DNA of 64,000 bases, from the NCBI RefSeq assembly GCF_001187435.1, contig NZ_LFXA01000013.1, forward strand, positions 186,001 to 250,000. The letters run 5' to 3'. Under the pieces are notes generated by a model, which worked only from the letters and a program-made list of their open reading frames with translations, searched no databases and was not told where the DNA came from. This document shows, in pieces, positions 45,550 to 54,596 of the stretch (position 1 is the first letter of the stretch; every line of letters starts with the position of its first letter). The translations under genes and the position numbers were made by a program. The stretch comes from Streptomyces caatingaensis (GTDB taxonomy: Bacteria > Actinomycetota > Actinomycetes > Streptomycetales > Streptomycetaceae).

Positions 45550-47139
45550 TCAGGCCGTGGTGGTGGCGCCCAGGAGGGGCAGGGTGCCGGCGGTCACCAT
45601 GGCGGACAGCGCCTGGCGGCGGACCTTCCAGGTGGAGGTCATGGGGATGGCGTTCCAGGCGCAGTGCAGGGGTGCGGCCATGGTGGGCAGGTCGGTCACC
45701 GCGCGCTGCCACGCGCGGGTGTCGAGGGGCGCGTCGTCGTGGGTGGCGACGACGGGGACGGGCCGTCCCGCGCCGTCGCCGACCAGGACGATCTCGGTGA
45801 GCTGGGGCAGCCGTTCCATGAGGGTGTCCTCGACGCGCAGGCTGCTGGTGACGCCGTCGATGTGGTCGATCTCCCGGTCCAGCAGGTGCACGCAGCCCCA
45901 CTTGCTGCGGTAGCCGAGGTCGCCCATGCGCCACCAGCCGCCGGCGAAGCGCCCGGCGAACTGCTCGGCGCCGCCGATGATGCCGAGGGAGTGGCCCTGG
46001 GTGCGTACGAGGATGGGGCCGATCCTCTCGGGGCCCGGTGCGTCGATCAGGGGTTCGCCGATCCTCACCTCGGTGATCCCGTTGAAGGTGCGTCCGAGGC
46101 AGCGGCCGTCGGCGGTCCGGGCCAGGGCGCGGGTGTAGGGGCGCAGGCAGATCGGTCCTGTCTCGGACTGGCCGTAGCCCTGGATGTAGACGGGCATCCT
46201 GCGCCGGCTGGCGCCGAGCAGGATGCGCATCGTGCGCGGGTGGATGGCGTCGAAGGTGTTGATGAAGTAGCGGACGCCGGCGAGCGGGCCCCGCGGGTCG
46301 TCGGCCAGCTTCTCCCACAGGATGAAGCAGTTGGGGTGGGCCTCGACCAGGCCGGGGCGGGTCTCGCTGAAGATGTCGGCGACCTTGCGCGGGTCGGGGT
46401 CGGTGAGGACGACGGTGTGCTGGCCCCGGGAGATGACGATGTGGAGGAGGGGCCACATGCGGGCGTGCACGAGCGAGACGCAGATGCCGCGGGTCTCGTG
46501 GGCCCGCATGATGGTGGCGGTCCTCAGCTGGGGCTTGAGGTGCCACCACAGGCTGCGGGCGGACTGGACCACGAGCTTGGGCAGTCCGGTGGTGCCGGAG
46601 GTGTGGGTGACCAGGGCGGGGGCGTCGGGTGCGGTGCGTACGGGGGCGCGGCGGGGCGCGCCGGCGAACGTCTCCAGCCGGGGGTGGTCGTCGGCCTCGC
46701 CGTGGATCAGCAGGACGCGGGCGACCGTCTTGGACAGGTCGATGCCGTCCAGGGCGCCGCCCAGGGTGTCGGCGTCGGTGAGGAGCAGCGGCGGTTCGTC
46801 GAGTTTGGCCAGCAGTTGGGCGACGACGTCGCCGTCGAGCCGCGGGGAGAGGAGTACGGGGATCGCGCCGGCCCGTGCGAGCGCGCAGGCGGTGAGCACC
46901 AGGTCGAAGGTGTTGGAGGCGAACAGCACGACGTGCCGGCCGGCCCGGACGCCGGCGGCGGTGAGGCGGGCGGAGGTCTCGGCGACGTGGTCGGCGAGGC
47001 GGCGGAAGGTGATCCTGGTCCCGGACTCCGGGAACATGCGCAGGGTGTGGTCGAGGGTCATGTGGCTGCCGGGGTGCCGCGCGGCGCCCATGTCGAACAG
47101 CTCGCCGATGCGGAGGGTCTCACTGGGGGATGCGGGCAT
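45550..47139 (-). CDS. Adenylate-forming ligase, copy 2
   Basis: A 529-residue AMP-forming enzyme clearly related to the ligase at 22170-23765. It has THTSGTTGLPKLVVQS, GYGQSETGPI, GWWRMGDLGYR and the final lysine region MTSTWKVRRQAL. Shared unusual phrases such as EAHPNCFILWEKLADDPRGP point to one narrow family. It activates a carboxylic acid, possibly an aromatic or fatty acid, for the cluster's carrier proteins or for direct amide formation. Its start overlaps the hotdog gene by 20 bases. Confidence 0.88.
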   Translation of the reverse strand: MPASPSETLRIGELFDMGAARHPGSHMTLDHTLRMFPESGTRITFRRLADHVAETSARLTAAGVRAGRHVVLFASNTFDLVLTACALARAGAIPVLLSPRLDGDVVAQLLAKLDEPPLLLTDADTLGGALDGIDLSKTVARVLLIHGEADDHPRLETFAGAPRRAPVRTAPDAPALVTHTSGTTGLPKLVVQSARSLWWHLKPQLRTATIMRAHETRGICVSLVHARMWPLLHIVISRGQHTVVLTDPDPRKVADIFSETRPGLVEAHPNCFILWEKLADDPRGPLAGVRYFINTFDAIHPRTMRILLGASRRRMPVYIQGYGQSETGPICLRPYTRALARTADGRCLGRTFNGITEVRIGEPLIDAPGPERIGPILVRTQGHSLGIIGGAEQFAGRFAGGWWRMGDLGYRSKWGCVHLLDREIDHIDGVTSSLRVEDTLMERLPQLTEIVLVGDGAGRPVPVVATHDDAPLDTRAWQRAVTDLPTMAAPLHCAWNAIPMTSTWKVRRQALSAMVTAGTLPLLGATTTA

Positions 47140-47614
47140 GGGAGGTGTCTCCAGACGGTGCGGTGGACGGTGCGGTGGGGCGGGGGGCGGGGGGTTGCCC
47201 GGCGACGACGACTTGCACGGCCCGGGCCGTGCAGACCTTGGTTCCGTCGTCGGTGCGGAACACGGTGTCGATCCAGACCCGGCGGCCTTCGGTGCGGACG
47301 ACGGACGACTCGGTGCGGACGCGTCCGCCGGTCACCGGCAGCAGGAAGCGGAGGGTCAGTTCGCGGGTGGCCAGCCACTGGCCGTCCTCGAGGACGGTGT
47401 ACATGCAGATGCCGGAGAAGCTGTCCGCGACGGCCGCGAGGTAGCCGCCGAAGACCCCGCCGGGCCCGACGACGACGGGATCGACGTCCCAGGTGCCCCA
47501 GACGCGGCCGTCGGCCCAGCCGTCGATGCCGGGCAGCCTCATGGCCTCGACGACGGGCGGTGGGCCGGCCCGGCCGGCGACGATCCCGTCGAGGAGTCGG
47601 TGGTATCCGCGCAT
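47120..47614 (-). CDS. Hotdog-fold thioesterase-like protein
   Basis: A 164-residue PaaI-like protein: GGVFGGYLAAVADSFSGIC forms the central helix with an Asp (AVADSFSG), followed by strands ELTLRFLLPVTGGRVRTES and RVWIDTVFRTDDGT. Hotdog proteins release acyl groups from CoA or carrier proteins. ATG 47614 has AAGGAC upstream. Its 3' end overlaps the ligase start, so they are translated together. The last 25 residues are low-complexity. Confidence 0.82.
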   Translation of the reverse strand: MRGYHRLLDGIVAGRAGPPPVVEAMRLPGIDGWADGRVWGTWDVDPVVVGPGGVFGGYLAAVADSFSGICMYTVLEDGQWLATRELTLRFLLPVTGGRVRTESSVVRTEGRRVWIDTVFRTDDGTKVCTARAVQVVVAGQPPAPRPTAPSTAPSGDTSHARIPQ

Positions 47615-47629
47615 GCAACGTCCTTGCCG

Positions 47630-48271
47630 TCAGGTGCGGGCGACTGCCCAGGTCAGTACGGTGTGTGCGGAGCGCAGGCCGCCGGTTTCGAGCCGGACGC
47701 CCCGCACGGTGACGGGTCCGGTGACCGGGAGCCCGTCGGGACCGCCCGTCGGGCAGTCGATGTCCTTGAAGCCGCGGACGGTCACGCCCAGTGCGCAGAG
47801 CGCCTTGTAGACCGATTCCTTGAGGGAGAAGAGTGCGGCGAGCGGGCCGGCGGTGCCGTCCGGCCGGTGCTCCAGCCAGGCGCGCTCGCGTTCGGTGCAC
47901 AGGAGGCGGGCCGCGGCGGGGGGCAGCGCGCCGGCGCGTTCGATGTCCACGCCCACCGCCCGGATGTGCGGGTCGGCGGCGGCGAGGCATACGGCGGTGC
48001 CGTCGCGGTGGCTGATCGAGCCGACGACGCCGGCGGGGAACCGGGGCAGTCTTCCGTCGGCCAGGACGGGGCCCGGTGTGCCGAGCCGGGCCAGGCAGCG
48101 GGCGGCCGCCGTCCTGCCGAGCCGGAAGTCGTCCCTGCGGGCGGCGGGCAGCGCGGCCATCAGGCCGCGTTCGGCTCCGTGCGGGAGCGCCGTCCCGTCC
48201 TCGTCCGCGTCGGCGAATCCGATGACCGTTCCCCGGGGCGGGCCGCCGCGCCGTGCGACGCCCGCTCCCAT
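47630..48271 (-). CDS. 4'-phosphopantetheinyl transferase
   Basis: A 213-residue EntD/Sfp-like enzyme. The magnesium and CoA motifs are AVGVDIERAG and ALFSLKESVYKAL, with GSISHRDGTAVCLAA ahead of them. It adds the phosphopantetheine arm to carrier proteins, here the two ACPs in the same operon. ATG 48271 is the likely start; the frame is open further up. It is 15 bases before the hotdog gene. Confidence 0.92.
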   Translation of the reverse strand: MGAGVARRGGPPRGTVIGFADADEDGTALPHGAERGLMAALPAARRDDFRLGRTAAARCLARLGTPGPVLADGRLPRFPAGVVGSISHRDGTAVCLAAADPHIRAVGVDIERAGALPPAAARLLCTERERAWLEHRPDGTAGPLAALFSLKESVYKALCALGVTVRGFKDIDCPTGGPDGLPVTGPVTVRGVRLETGGLRSAHTVLTWAVART

Positions 48272-48321
48272 GGCCGTTCCGTCCCCCACCGCATCGTCCC
48301 CCGTTTTCGGCCGCGCGGTGG

Positions 48322-48573
48322 TTACGCGGCGTCCTGTGTGTCCGCGGTGGGTCCGCCGGCCGGGCGCAGGAGCGCGTCGATGCCGGCGATCGTGGTGACC
48401 GAGGCGATCTCGTCGTCGTCCAGGGCCCGGCCGAGGCGTTCTTCGAGCCGCATGACCGCCAGGACGATCTCGCCGGAGTTGAGTCCGGCCTCGCGCAGGT
48501 CCTGGTCGTCGGTCAGGGAGTCGAGGACGCCGGGCGCGGAGACGCACTGGGCCAGGAGTTCACGGCCGTTCAT
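48322..48573 (-). CDS. Acyl carrier protein A
   Basis: An 83-residue carrier protein. The attachment serine is S33 in AGLNSGEIVLAVMRLEE, a variant of the usual DSL. Helices 1 and 4 and the acidic DDDEIAS are visible. Its ATG at 48573 lies inside the end of the transglutaminase-like gene (14-base overlap), so the two products are made together. A phosphopantetheinyl transferase follows. Confidence 0.85.
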   Translation of the reverse strand: MNGRELLAQCVSAPGVLDSLTDDQDLREAGLNSGEIVLAVMRLEERLGRALDDDEIASVTTIAGIDALLRPAGGPTADTQDAA

Positions 48574-49609
48574 GGGGGACCTCCTTGAGGGGGGTGACGA
48601 GCACCACGTTGCGGGTGGGGGCCGGGGTCCGGCGGTGGGTGTGGCGGACGGTCTCCAGGTCCGCGGGGCACGCGCAGGGGACCAGCCGGTTGGGCACGGA
48701 GCCGAGGCAGAACTCGACGAACTCCTGCGAGGCGCCCTGGCGGAGGCCGAGGAGGGCGAAGACGGGGTCGACGACCTTCCACCGGCCGTCCTCCCGGATC
48801 TCCACCCAGGAGTGGTCGCTGCCGAGGAGGCCCATGAGGTAGCCCTTGCGGGTGCGGGCCTCGAGTCCGGCGTCGGTGAAGACCCGCTCCAGGTGGAGGC
48901 TGACGCTGATGCAGTTGGCCGTGCCGTTCGCGCGGGCGGCGGCCGGGTCGTTGCGCAGGGCGGGGGGCATGGCCTGGTAGGCCATGCGGCCGCTGCGCAT
49001 CTCGTCGAGGGATTCGTGGAAGGCGTCGCGCACCAGCCGGTCGCGGACCCTCCGTACGGCGCCTGCGGTGCGGACGGTGGCGGCGAACTCCGCGAGCGGG
49101 GCGAGTCCGTCGACGCCGGCGCCGCGGGCGTCGACGGCGGCACCGGTCGCCGTCCGCACGTCCCAGGAGCGCCCGCCGAAGTCCTCGGCGGCCAGGGGGG
49201 CGAACTCCCAGGGCTCGGCGCAGGGGTCGCCGGCGGGGCAGGCGGCGAGGTTGCGGACGGCCCAGGTGCGTTCGGCGGTCCATTCGGCCGGTGCGGCGGC
49301 GGCGAAGCGGAACAGGTAGCGCTGCACCAGTTCCAGGACGGAACCGCCGGATCCGGATGCCGCGGCCACGTTGCGGATGTCGCTGTCGTCGAACAGGACG
49401 CGGTCGCCGTCGGCGCGGTACCGCAGTCCTTCCTTCATCAGCAGGTCGAGGACGCCGGGCGGGCAGCGCATGATGGCCAGGGCGCTGTGGCGGTCGGTGT
49501 CGAAGCGGGCATAGCGCTCGGGCGTGGGCACGATCCGGTGCAGTGCGTCGATCCACCCGGCCGCGCCGCGCCCGGCGGCGGTGGCCGGGGCCCCCGTCGG
49601 GCCGGTCAC
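48560..49609 (-). CDS. Transglutaminase-like (papain-fold) enzyme, candidate amide synthase
   Basis: A 349-residue protein starting at a GTG that overlaps the upstream ACP's stop (GTGA). The C-terminal half has the transglutaminase-like triad: C233 (ANCISVSLHL), H266 (GSDHSWVEI) and D281 (KVVDPVFALLG). The N-terminal half is helical and unassigned. In andrimid biosynthesis a relative (AdmF) makes an amide bond between two carrier-bound groups. Being sandwiched between two ACP genes with overlapping codons makes the same job likely here; that role is inference, the triad is seen. Confidence 0.72.
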   Translation of the reverse strand: MTGPTGAPATAAGRGAAGWIDALHRIVPTPERYARFDTDRHSALAIMRCPPGVLDLLMKEGLRYRADGDRVLFDDSDIRNVAAASGSGGSVLELVQRYLFRFAAAAPAEWTAERTWAVRNLAACPAGDPCAEPWEFAPLAAEDFGGRSWDVRTATGAAVDARGAGVDGLAPLAEFAATVRTAGAVRRVRDRLVRDAFHESLDEMRSGRMAYQAMPPALRNDPAAARANGTANCISVSLHLERVFTDAGLEARTRKGYLMGLLGSDHSWVEIREDGRWKVVDPVFALLGLRQGASQEFVEFCLGSVPNRLVPCACPADLETVRHTHRRTPAPTRNVVLVTPLKEVPHERP

Positions 49610-49887
49610 GGCCCGGTCTCCCCGGTGGTCCCGCCGGCGTCCGGGGCGCCGCCCAGCGCCCGGATCAGGTCGTCCACGGTCTCGATGGAGAACAGCACGT
49701 CGTCGTCGAGGGACACGCCGTGGACCTCCTCCAGCGCGCTGACGATCCGCAGGAGCTTCACGGACTCCATGCCGGGCAGCAGGGAGAGTTCGGCCTCTCC
49801 GGCCAGAGCGGTGGCGTCGATGCCCAGCTCGGCCACGAGGGCGTCGCGTACGGACGCCGCGACGTCGACGGGAACGGTCATCGCCAT
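49606..49887 (-). CDS. Acyl carrier protein B
   Basis: A 93-residue carrier protein. The attachment serine is S42 in LLPGMESVKLLRIV, with VSLDDDVLFSIETVDDLI as the recognition helix region. ATG 49887 has AGGAGA upstream. It lies 50 bases after the fatty-acyl-AMP ligase, which would load it, and overlaps the transglutaminase-like gene by four bases. The last 15 residues are a flexible tail. Confidence 0.88.
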   Translation of the reverse strand: MAMTVPVDVAASVRDALVAELGIDATALAGEAELSLLPGMESVKLLRIVSALEEVHGVSLDDDVLFSIETVDDLIRALGGAPDAGGTTGETGP

Positions 49888-49937
49888 CTCCGTTTCTCCT
49901 TCGGTTCGTTGGGCGGCGGAGGCGGAAGCTGATGCGG

Positions 49938-51590
49938 TCATGCCGGACCACCGGGGCCGGTGGACCCGCCGGCGGCCAGCTCGGCGAGGGACGAACGCAG
50001 CTTGCCGCGCTGGACCTTGCCGCTGCTGGTCTGGGGCAGGAAGCGGGCGGGGGCGAGGCAGACCGTCACCTCGTCGAGGCCCATGCGCGTGCGGATCCGC
50101 CGGTGGCACTCCCTGACCAGGGCGGAACGTTCCTCCTCGGTCTCCAGGGCCGTCTCCACGACGAGCGCCATGCGGTCCTCGTCCGCGACGGCGGCGCACC
50201 GCTTGCGGTAGACCCCGGGCAGGTCGCGCACGACCGTCTCGGCGTCCTCGGCGTAGTAGTTGACGCCACGGACGATGATCATGTCCTTCTTGCGGCCGAA
50301 GACGAAGAGTTCGCCGTCCACGACGACGCCCATGTCGCCGGTGCGGTACCAGCCGTCGGGCGAGCGCTCCTCCCCCGGCTCCCTGCGGTAGTAGCCGCCC
50401 ATCACGGGCGGCCCGCAGATCTCGATCTCGCCCGCCCGGCCCTCGGGCGCGGGGCGGCCGTCCGCCCGGATCCGTACGCCGATGCCCGGGACGGGACGGC
50501 CCACGCCGACGAGCGGGCGCGCGCCCGGTCCCTCCCCGGCGGCCACGAAGTGCCCGTCGGCCAGGGCCTCGCGGTCGGCCCAGCGCACCACGGGCTCGCG
50601 GCCCGGCGGCGGGAAGGTCACGGTGAGGGTCGCCTCGGCCATGCCGTAGACCGGGCACATGGACTGCGGCCGGAAGCCCCAGGGCCCGAAGGTCTTCTGG
50701 AATTCCTCCAGGGAGCGGGCGTTGACCGGCTCGGCGCCGTTGCACCAGACCCGCCACGCCGACAGGTCGGCGGGCTCCGGGGCCGTCTCCTCCGCCCGGG
50801 CGGCGGCGACCAGGGCGTCGGCGAAGAAGTTGGGCGCGGCGGTGTGCGTGCAGCCCTCGGCGGCGAACCGGCGCAGCCAGTCGAGGGGGCGTCTGATGCC
50901 GCTCCTCGGCCGCCACAGCACCACGTCGGCTCCCGCGGACAGCGCGGTCAACAGGCAGAACATGCCCATGTCGTGGAAGAGCGGCACCCACAGGCCCCAG
51001 CGGTCCTGGTCGGTCGTCCCGGAGGGGACGGCCAGGGCGTGCAGTCCCGCGAGGATGTTGGCGTGGGTGAGCGGCACGCCCTTCGGCCGGGACGTGCTGC
51101 CCGACGTGTACTGGATATAGGCCAGTCGGCGCGGGTCGCCGGCGCCGGCGGGGACCGGGCCGGGGTCCGGCGCCGTGTGGAGGGTGTCGGCAGGCACGAC
51201 GGAGACGTGGGGCAGCGCCTGTTCCAGGGCGCGCCGGACGCTCGCCAGCTCCGGGTCGACGACGAGGATCCGGGCGCCGGCGTCGTCCAGGATGCCCCGG
51301 ACGTGCTCGACGTATCCGTCCACGCCGCCGTAGCCGAAGGGCAGGGCGATGGACAGGGGCACGGCGTGGGCGTACTGGGCGCCGAAGAGCACCCGGAGGA
51401 AGCCGCTGCCGTTGTGCATGATGAAGGCGATCCGGTCGCCGGGGGCGGCGCCCAGGGTCACCAGGCCGCCGGCGGTGGCCCGGGACTCCGCCAGCAGGCC
51501 GGCGAGGGAGAGGCGGCGGTTCTCCTCCACGAAGGTGAGGGAGGAGAGCGCGCCGCGGCTCTCCATGAGCTGCGGGAGCGTTTCGGTCAT
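49938..51590 (-). CDS. Fatty-acyl-AMP ligase (FAAL-like)
   Basis: A 550-residue AMP-forming enzyme with FAAL features: YTSGSTSRPKGVPLTHANIL, VPLFHDMGMF, VYGMAEATLTVTFPP, GWYRTGDMG and the C-terminal SGKVQRGKLR. FAALs activate a fatty acid as acyl-AMP and pass it to an ACP instead of CoA. It is directly upstream of ACP B. ATG 51590 is weakly supported by a ribosome site. It sits 29 bases after the MFS gene stop. Confidence 0.87.
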   Translation of the reverse strand: MTETLPQLMESRGALSSLTFVEENRRLSLAGLLAESRATAGGLVTLGAAPGDRIAFIMHNGSGFLRVLFGAQYAHAVPLSIALPFGYGGVDGYVEHVRGILDDAGARILVVDPELASVRRALEQALPHVSVVPADTLHTAPDPGPVPAGAGDPRRLAYIQYTSGSTSRPKGVPLTHANILAGLHALAVPSGTTDQDRWGLWVPLFHDMGMFCLLTALSAGADVVLWRPRSGIRRPLDWLRRFAAEGCTHTAAPNFFADALVAAARAEETAPEPADLSAWRVWCNGAEPVNARSLEEFQKTFGPWGFRPQSMCPVYGMAEATLTVTFPPPGREPVVRWADREALADGHFVAAGEGPGARPLVGVGRPVPGIGVRIRADGRPAPEGRAGEIEICGPPVMGGYYRREPGEERSPDGWYRTGDMGVVVDGELFVFGRKKDMIIVRGVNYYAEDAETVVRDLPGVYRKRCAAVADEDRMALVVETALETEEERSALVRECHRRIRTRMGLDEVTVCLAPARFLPQTSSGKVQRGKLRSSLAELAAGGSTGPGGPA

Positions 51591-51619
51591 GGTGGAAGGT
51601 CCGTTCTGGCCGTACGAGT

Positions 51620-53271
51620 TCACTGCTGAGGGGCCGGTGCGGGACGCGGCAGGAACCTGACGCCGAGGGCGACGAGCGCGGCGGCCACGGCGAGCACGAA
51701 GGCGCTCATCGCGTAGGCCATCCGGTAGTCGTCCCTCCTGGCCTCCCTCAACTGGGTCTTGACGGTGGGTTCGGAACCGGCGAGCAGCGCCCGGCACTTC
51801 TCGTCGGTGACCTGGCCGCCCTCGCCCTGGGCGATCGCACAGGACGAGAACCGGGCCGCCAGCCGCTCCGCCTGGTCGGGCCCCGCCGTCGCCGAGACGG
51901 CGGTGCGGACCGTGGCGGCCCGCTCCTCCGCCGAGTGCTCGGCGGAGCTGCCGAGCGTGCCGAAGAAGACGGCGCCCATGAGGGCCACGCCCAGGACGGC
52001 GCCGACCTGCTGGCCGGTGCTCAGGGTGCCGGAGGCGGAACCGGCGTCGGAGCTGCGCACCGAGCCGAGGACCACACCAAGCAGCGGAGCGAGGGCGAAG
52101 CCGAGGCCGAAACCGGCGACGGCGAAGGCGGGGACGAAGTACCAGCCCTTGAGCCCGTTTCCGGACAGCAGCGTGGTGGCACCGACCCCGGCGACGCCGA
52201 GGGACCAGATCAGCGCGCCCATGGCGACGGCCTTCCGCCCGCTCGCCCGCTTCACGAAGGGGGCGGAGGAGTAGTAGCCGGCCATCGACCCGACGGCGAA
52301 GGGACTCATCGTCGCGGCGACGCCCAACGCACTGTATCCATAGGCGAACTGGAGCATCAAGGACTGGTACAGGAAGAATGACGCGATGCCCGAGTAGGCC
52401 AGCAGGTACATGCCCAGGCCGACGGTGAACGCCCGGTCGCGCCACAGGGACGGCGGCACGAGGGCCGACCGCGTCCGCCGGTGCGTCGCCACGCAGCGCA
52501 GGTGGAAGGCGGCGAAGAGCGGGACGGAGAGGGCCATCAGGGCGAAGGACCACCAGGGCCAGTCGCGTTCGTGGCCTTCGATCAGCGGGTAGATCAGGCA
52601 GACGAGCGCGGCGCTGACCAGCAGGACCGACGGGAGGTCGAGCCGGCGGGCCTGGTCGGAGCGCGACTCGGGAAGGAAGCGCAGCGCGCCGAGCACGCCG
52701 AGGAGCCCGATCGGCAGGTTCACCAGGAACGCCGGCCGCCAGCCGCTGCCGAAGAGGTCCGCCTGGATGAGGACGCCGGAGATCATCGGCCCGGCGATGG
52801 TGGCACCGCTGACGACCATGCCGAGGACCGCGAAGGCCTTGGGGCGGCGCTCGGGGGAACCACCACCTGGATGACGGCGAGCGTCTGCGGGTACATGAGG
52901 GCGGCCGTCGCGCCCTGCAGCGCCCGCGCCGCGATGAGCATGCCCGAACTGGTGGCGAAGCCGCAGGCGGCCGAGGTGAGGACGAAGCCGACGAGGCCGG
53001 TGACGAACATCCGCCGGCGGCCGTGGAGGTCCCCGAGCCGGCCTCCGGTGATCAACAGCACCGCGTAGGCGAGCTGGTAGGCGGCCACCACCCACTGGGT
53101 CTCGGCGAAGCTGGCCCCCAGATCGCTCTGCAGGACGGGCGCCGCCACATTGACGATGGAGGTGTCGGCCAGGACGAGGAACGCGGCGACCAGGACGATG
53201 GCGACGGCAAGTCCTGGCGATGCGTGCTGAGTTGTCCCTGCTGGCCGCGGGACGGTCGCGCTGCTGGTCAT
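51620..53271 (-). pseudogene. EmrB/QacA-type MFS transporter with one frameshift
   Basis: The N-terminal part, from ATG 53271 (MTSSATVPRPAGTTQ, ribosome site AAGGG), has four or five membrane helices and TGGRLGDLHGRRRMFVTGL (family motif A). At about 52852 the phase changes in a C5 run: the minus strand has GTTCCCCCGAG, where one more C would read PPERRPKAFAVLGMVVSG and continue to the natural end with the remaining helices. About 14 helices in total. Either the real gene is broken, or the base is a sequencing miss at the homopolymer. It would be the cluster's exporter. Confidence 0.75.
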
Positions 53272-53421
53272 GGCACCCTTCTGCCTGTGATGTGCCGGTG
53301 ATGCGGGGACGCGGGCATGCCGGGGGGTGCCCACCACGCGAGGGCGTGCGACGCCACGACGGGGCATCACAGGCCCGGGGGCAGCCCGGAGCACGGAGGA
53401 GCGTGGAGGGTGGACCCGGGT

Positions 53422-53904
53422 TCAGATCGCCCGGATCCACTCACGGGTCATGGTCACCACTTGCGGTGCGCCCTGCTCCAGGCGCTCGGCGAGATTTTCG
53501 AGCGTCTGCGAGGCCAGGGCCTTGCGCCAGGCCATCTCGGCCTTTTTCATTTCGAGTTGGACGATGCACGGCAGATCGCCGCTGCCGGGAGCGGCCGCGG
53601 CGACGACGCCGTTCTTCCTGATGGCGGTGCACTGGAACAGGTCGGCCGGGCCCTCGACCGCCACGACGACGTCCATCAGCGTGATCTCGGAGCTGGGACG
53701 CGCCAGCGAGAAGCCGCCCCGCACCCCCGGTGCGGAGCGCAGGATCCCGGACTTCACGAGGGCCTGGAGCTGCTTGGTCAGGTAGGGCTTGGGCAGTCCG
53801 TGGAACTCCGCCAGCGCGGCGGCCTGCAGCGACGTTCCCGGCGGGGCACACGCCAGCGTGAGGCAGACGTGGGCCATCCACTCGACTGTCGTGGCCATCT
53901 TCAC
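53422..53904 (-). CDS. Rrf2-family transcriptional regulator
   Basis: A 160-residue winged-helix regulator. I chose GTG 53904 (V-K-M, the normal Rrf2 opening); ATG 53898 is two codons in. The recognition part is AAALAEFHGLPKPYLTKQLQ and the wing is APGVRGGFSLAR. Later cysteines occur only at LFQCTA and DLPCIV, so the three-Cys iron-sulfur site of NsrR/IscR is incomplete. TATCTT ends seven bases before the GTG, so it may be leaderless. A perfect inverted repeat covers the start codons, which suggests self-repression. It is the first gene of the leftward arm. Confidence 0.85.
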   Translation of the reverse strand: MKMATTVEWMAHVCLTLACAPPGTSLQAAALAEFHGLPKPYLTKQLQALVKSGILRSAPGVRGGFSLARPSSEITLMDVVVAVEGPADLFQCTAIRKNGVVAAAAPGSGDLPCIVQLEMKKAEMAWRKALASQTLENLAERLEQGAPQVVTMTREWIRAI

Positions 53905-53916
53905 GACATTGAAGAT
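53897..53916. promoter_or_regulatory. Inverted repeat over the Rrf2 start (likely self-operator)
   Basis: ATCTTCA-CGACAT-TGAAGAT: perfect 7-base arms with a six-base centre, including the start codons of the Rrf2 gene and its -10-like TATCTT. Confidence 0.6.
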
Positions 53917-54596
53917 AGTGGGTGTCCTGGTCTCCGTCGAGTGCCGTGCCGGCGTCCCCAGTTGAACACTCCGGGCCTTCCCCGGGGGCGCTGTGGGGAG
54001 CCGGATACGCCGTCGCCAGGGCCCGGCCCCGGCCCGGCCTGCCCCGGACAGGCCGCAACCGGACCCTTTCACGGGGAACGGAACTGTCAACCCGGGCGGA
54101 ATTGAACGGATCCGCATGCGACGGAACACCGGATTCACGCGCCGAATCAAAAGCGGAAGCAATGACTTGACCTTCCGGATTTCCCGGCGTGACCTGATTC
54201 ACATGTCACGAGTATTGCAGGTCGCACGGGTGAGCGTGTGACGTGGAGGGCGGGAGCGAAAGCCGCCGGGCCCCGCGCCAAGTCGGCGGCGAAGCTCTTG
54301 ACTTGGCAAAAAAATCTGCACTACCGTCCCGCCTCGTACCGGCGGACCGACGCGTCCGGGAGTGGGGGAATTTCGATAACTCCCCTTCCGGTACGGCGGA
54401 AAGCGATGCCGGCCGAGGGCCCTGAATCGGCTTTCCGGCCGCCCGCCGCTTTTCACGTCCCGCCCTGTCCGATGCGCGGCACGCGGGGCACAGCACACGG
54501 CGTCCCGCCACGCCATGACCGATCCCTGTACCGGCGGACCCGTGGCGACCACGTCACCGTCCGGGGTCCACCACGCACGACTGGAGCTCATCACCC
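53917..54596. other. Divergent control region of the large cluster
   Basis: About 680 bases without a supported gene, AT-richer than the surroundings between 54085 and 54330. It must hold promoters for both arms. An A7 tract with a good promoter lies at 54298-54327. GACCTG (54189-54194) and CAGGTC (54218-54223) form a spaced inverted pair. Confidence 0.5.
54298..54327 (+). promoter_or_regulatory. Sigma70-type promoter of the kynurenine arm
   Basis: TTGACT (54298-54303), an 18-base spacer with a run of seven A, and TACCGT (54322-54327). Transcription from here would give a leader of about 260 bases before the dioxygenase start at 54597. Confidence 0.6.
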
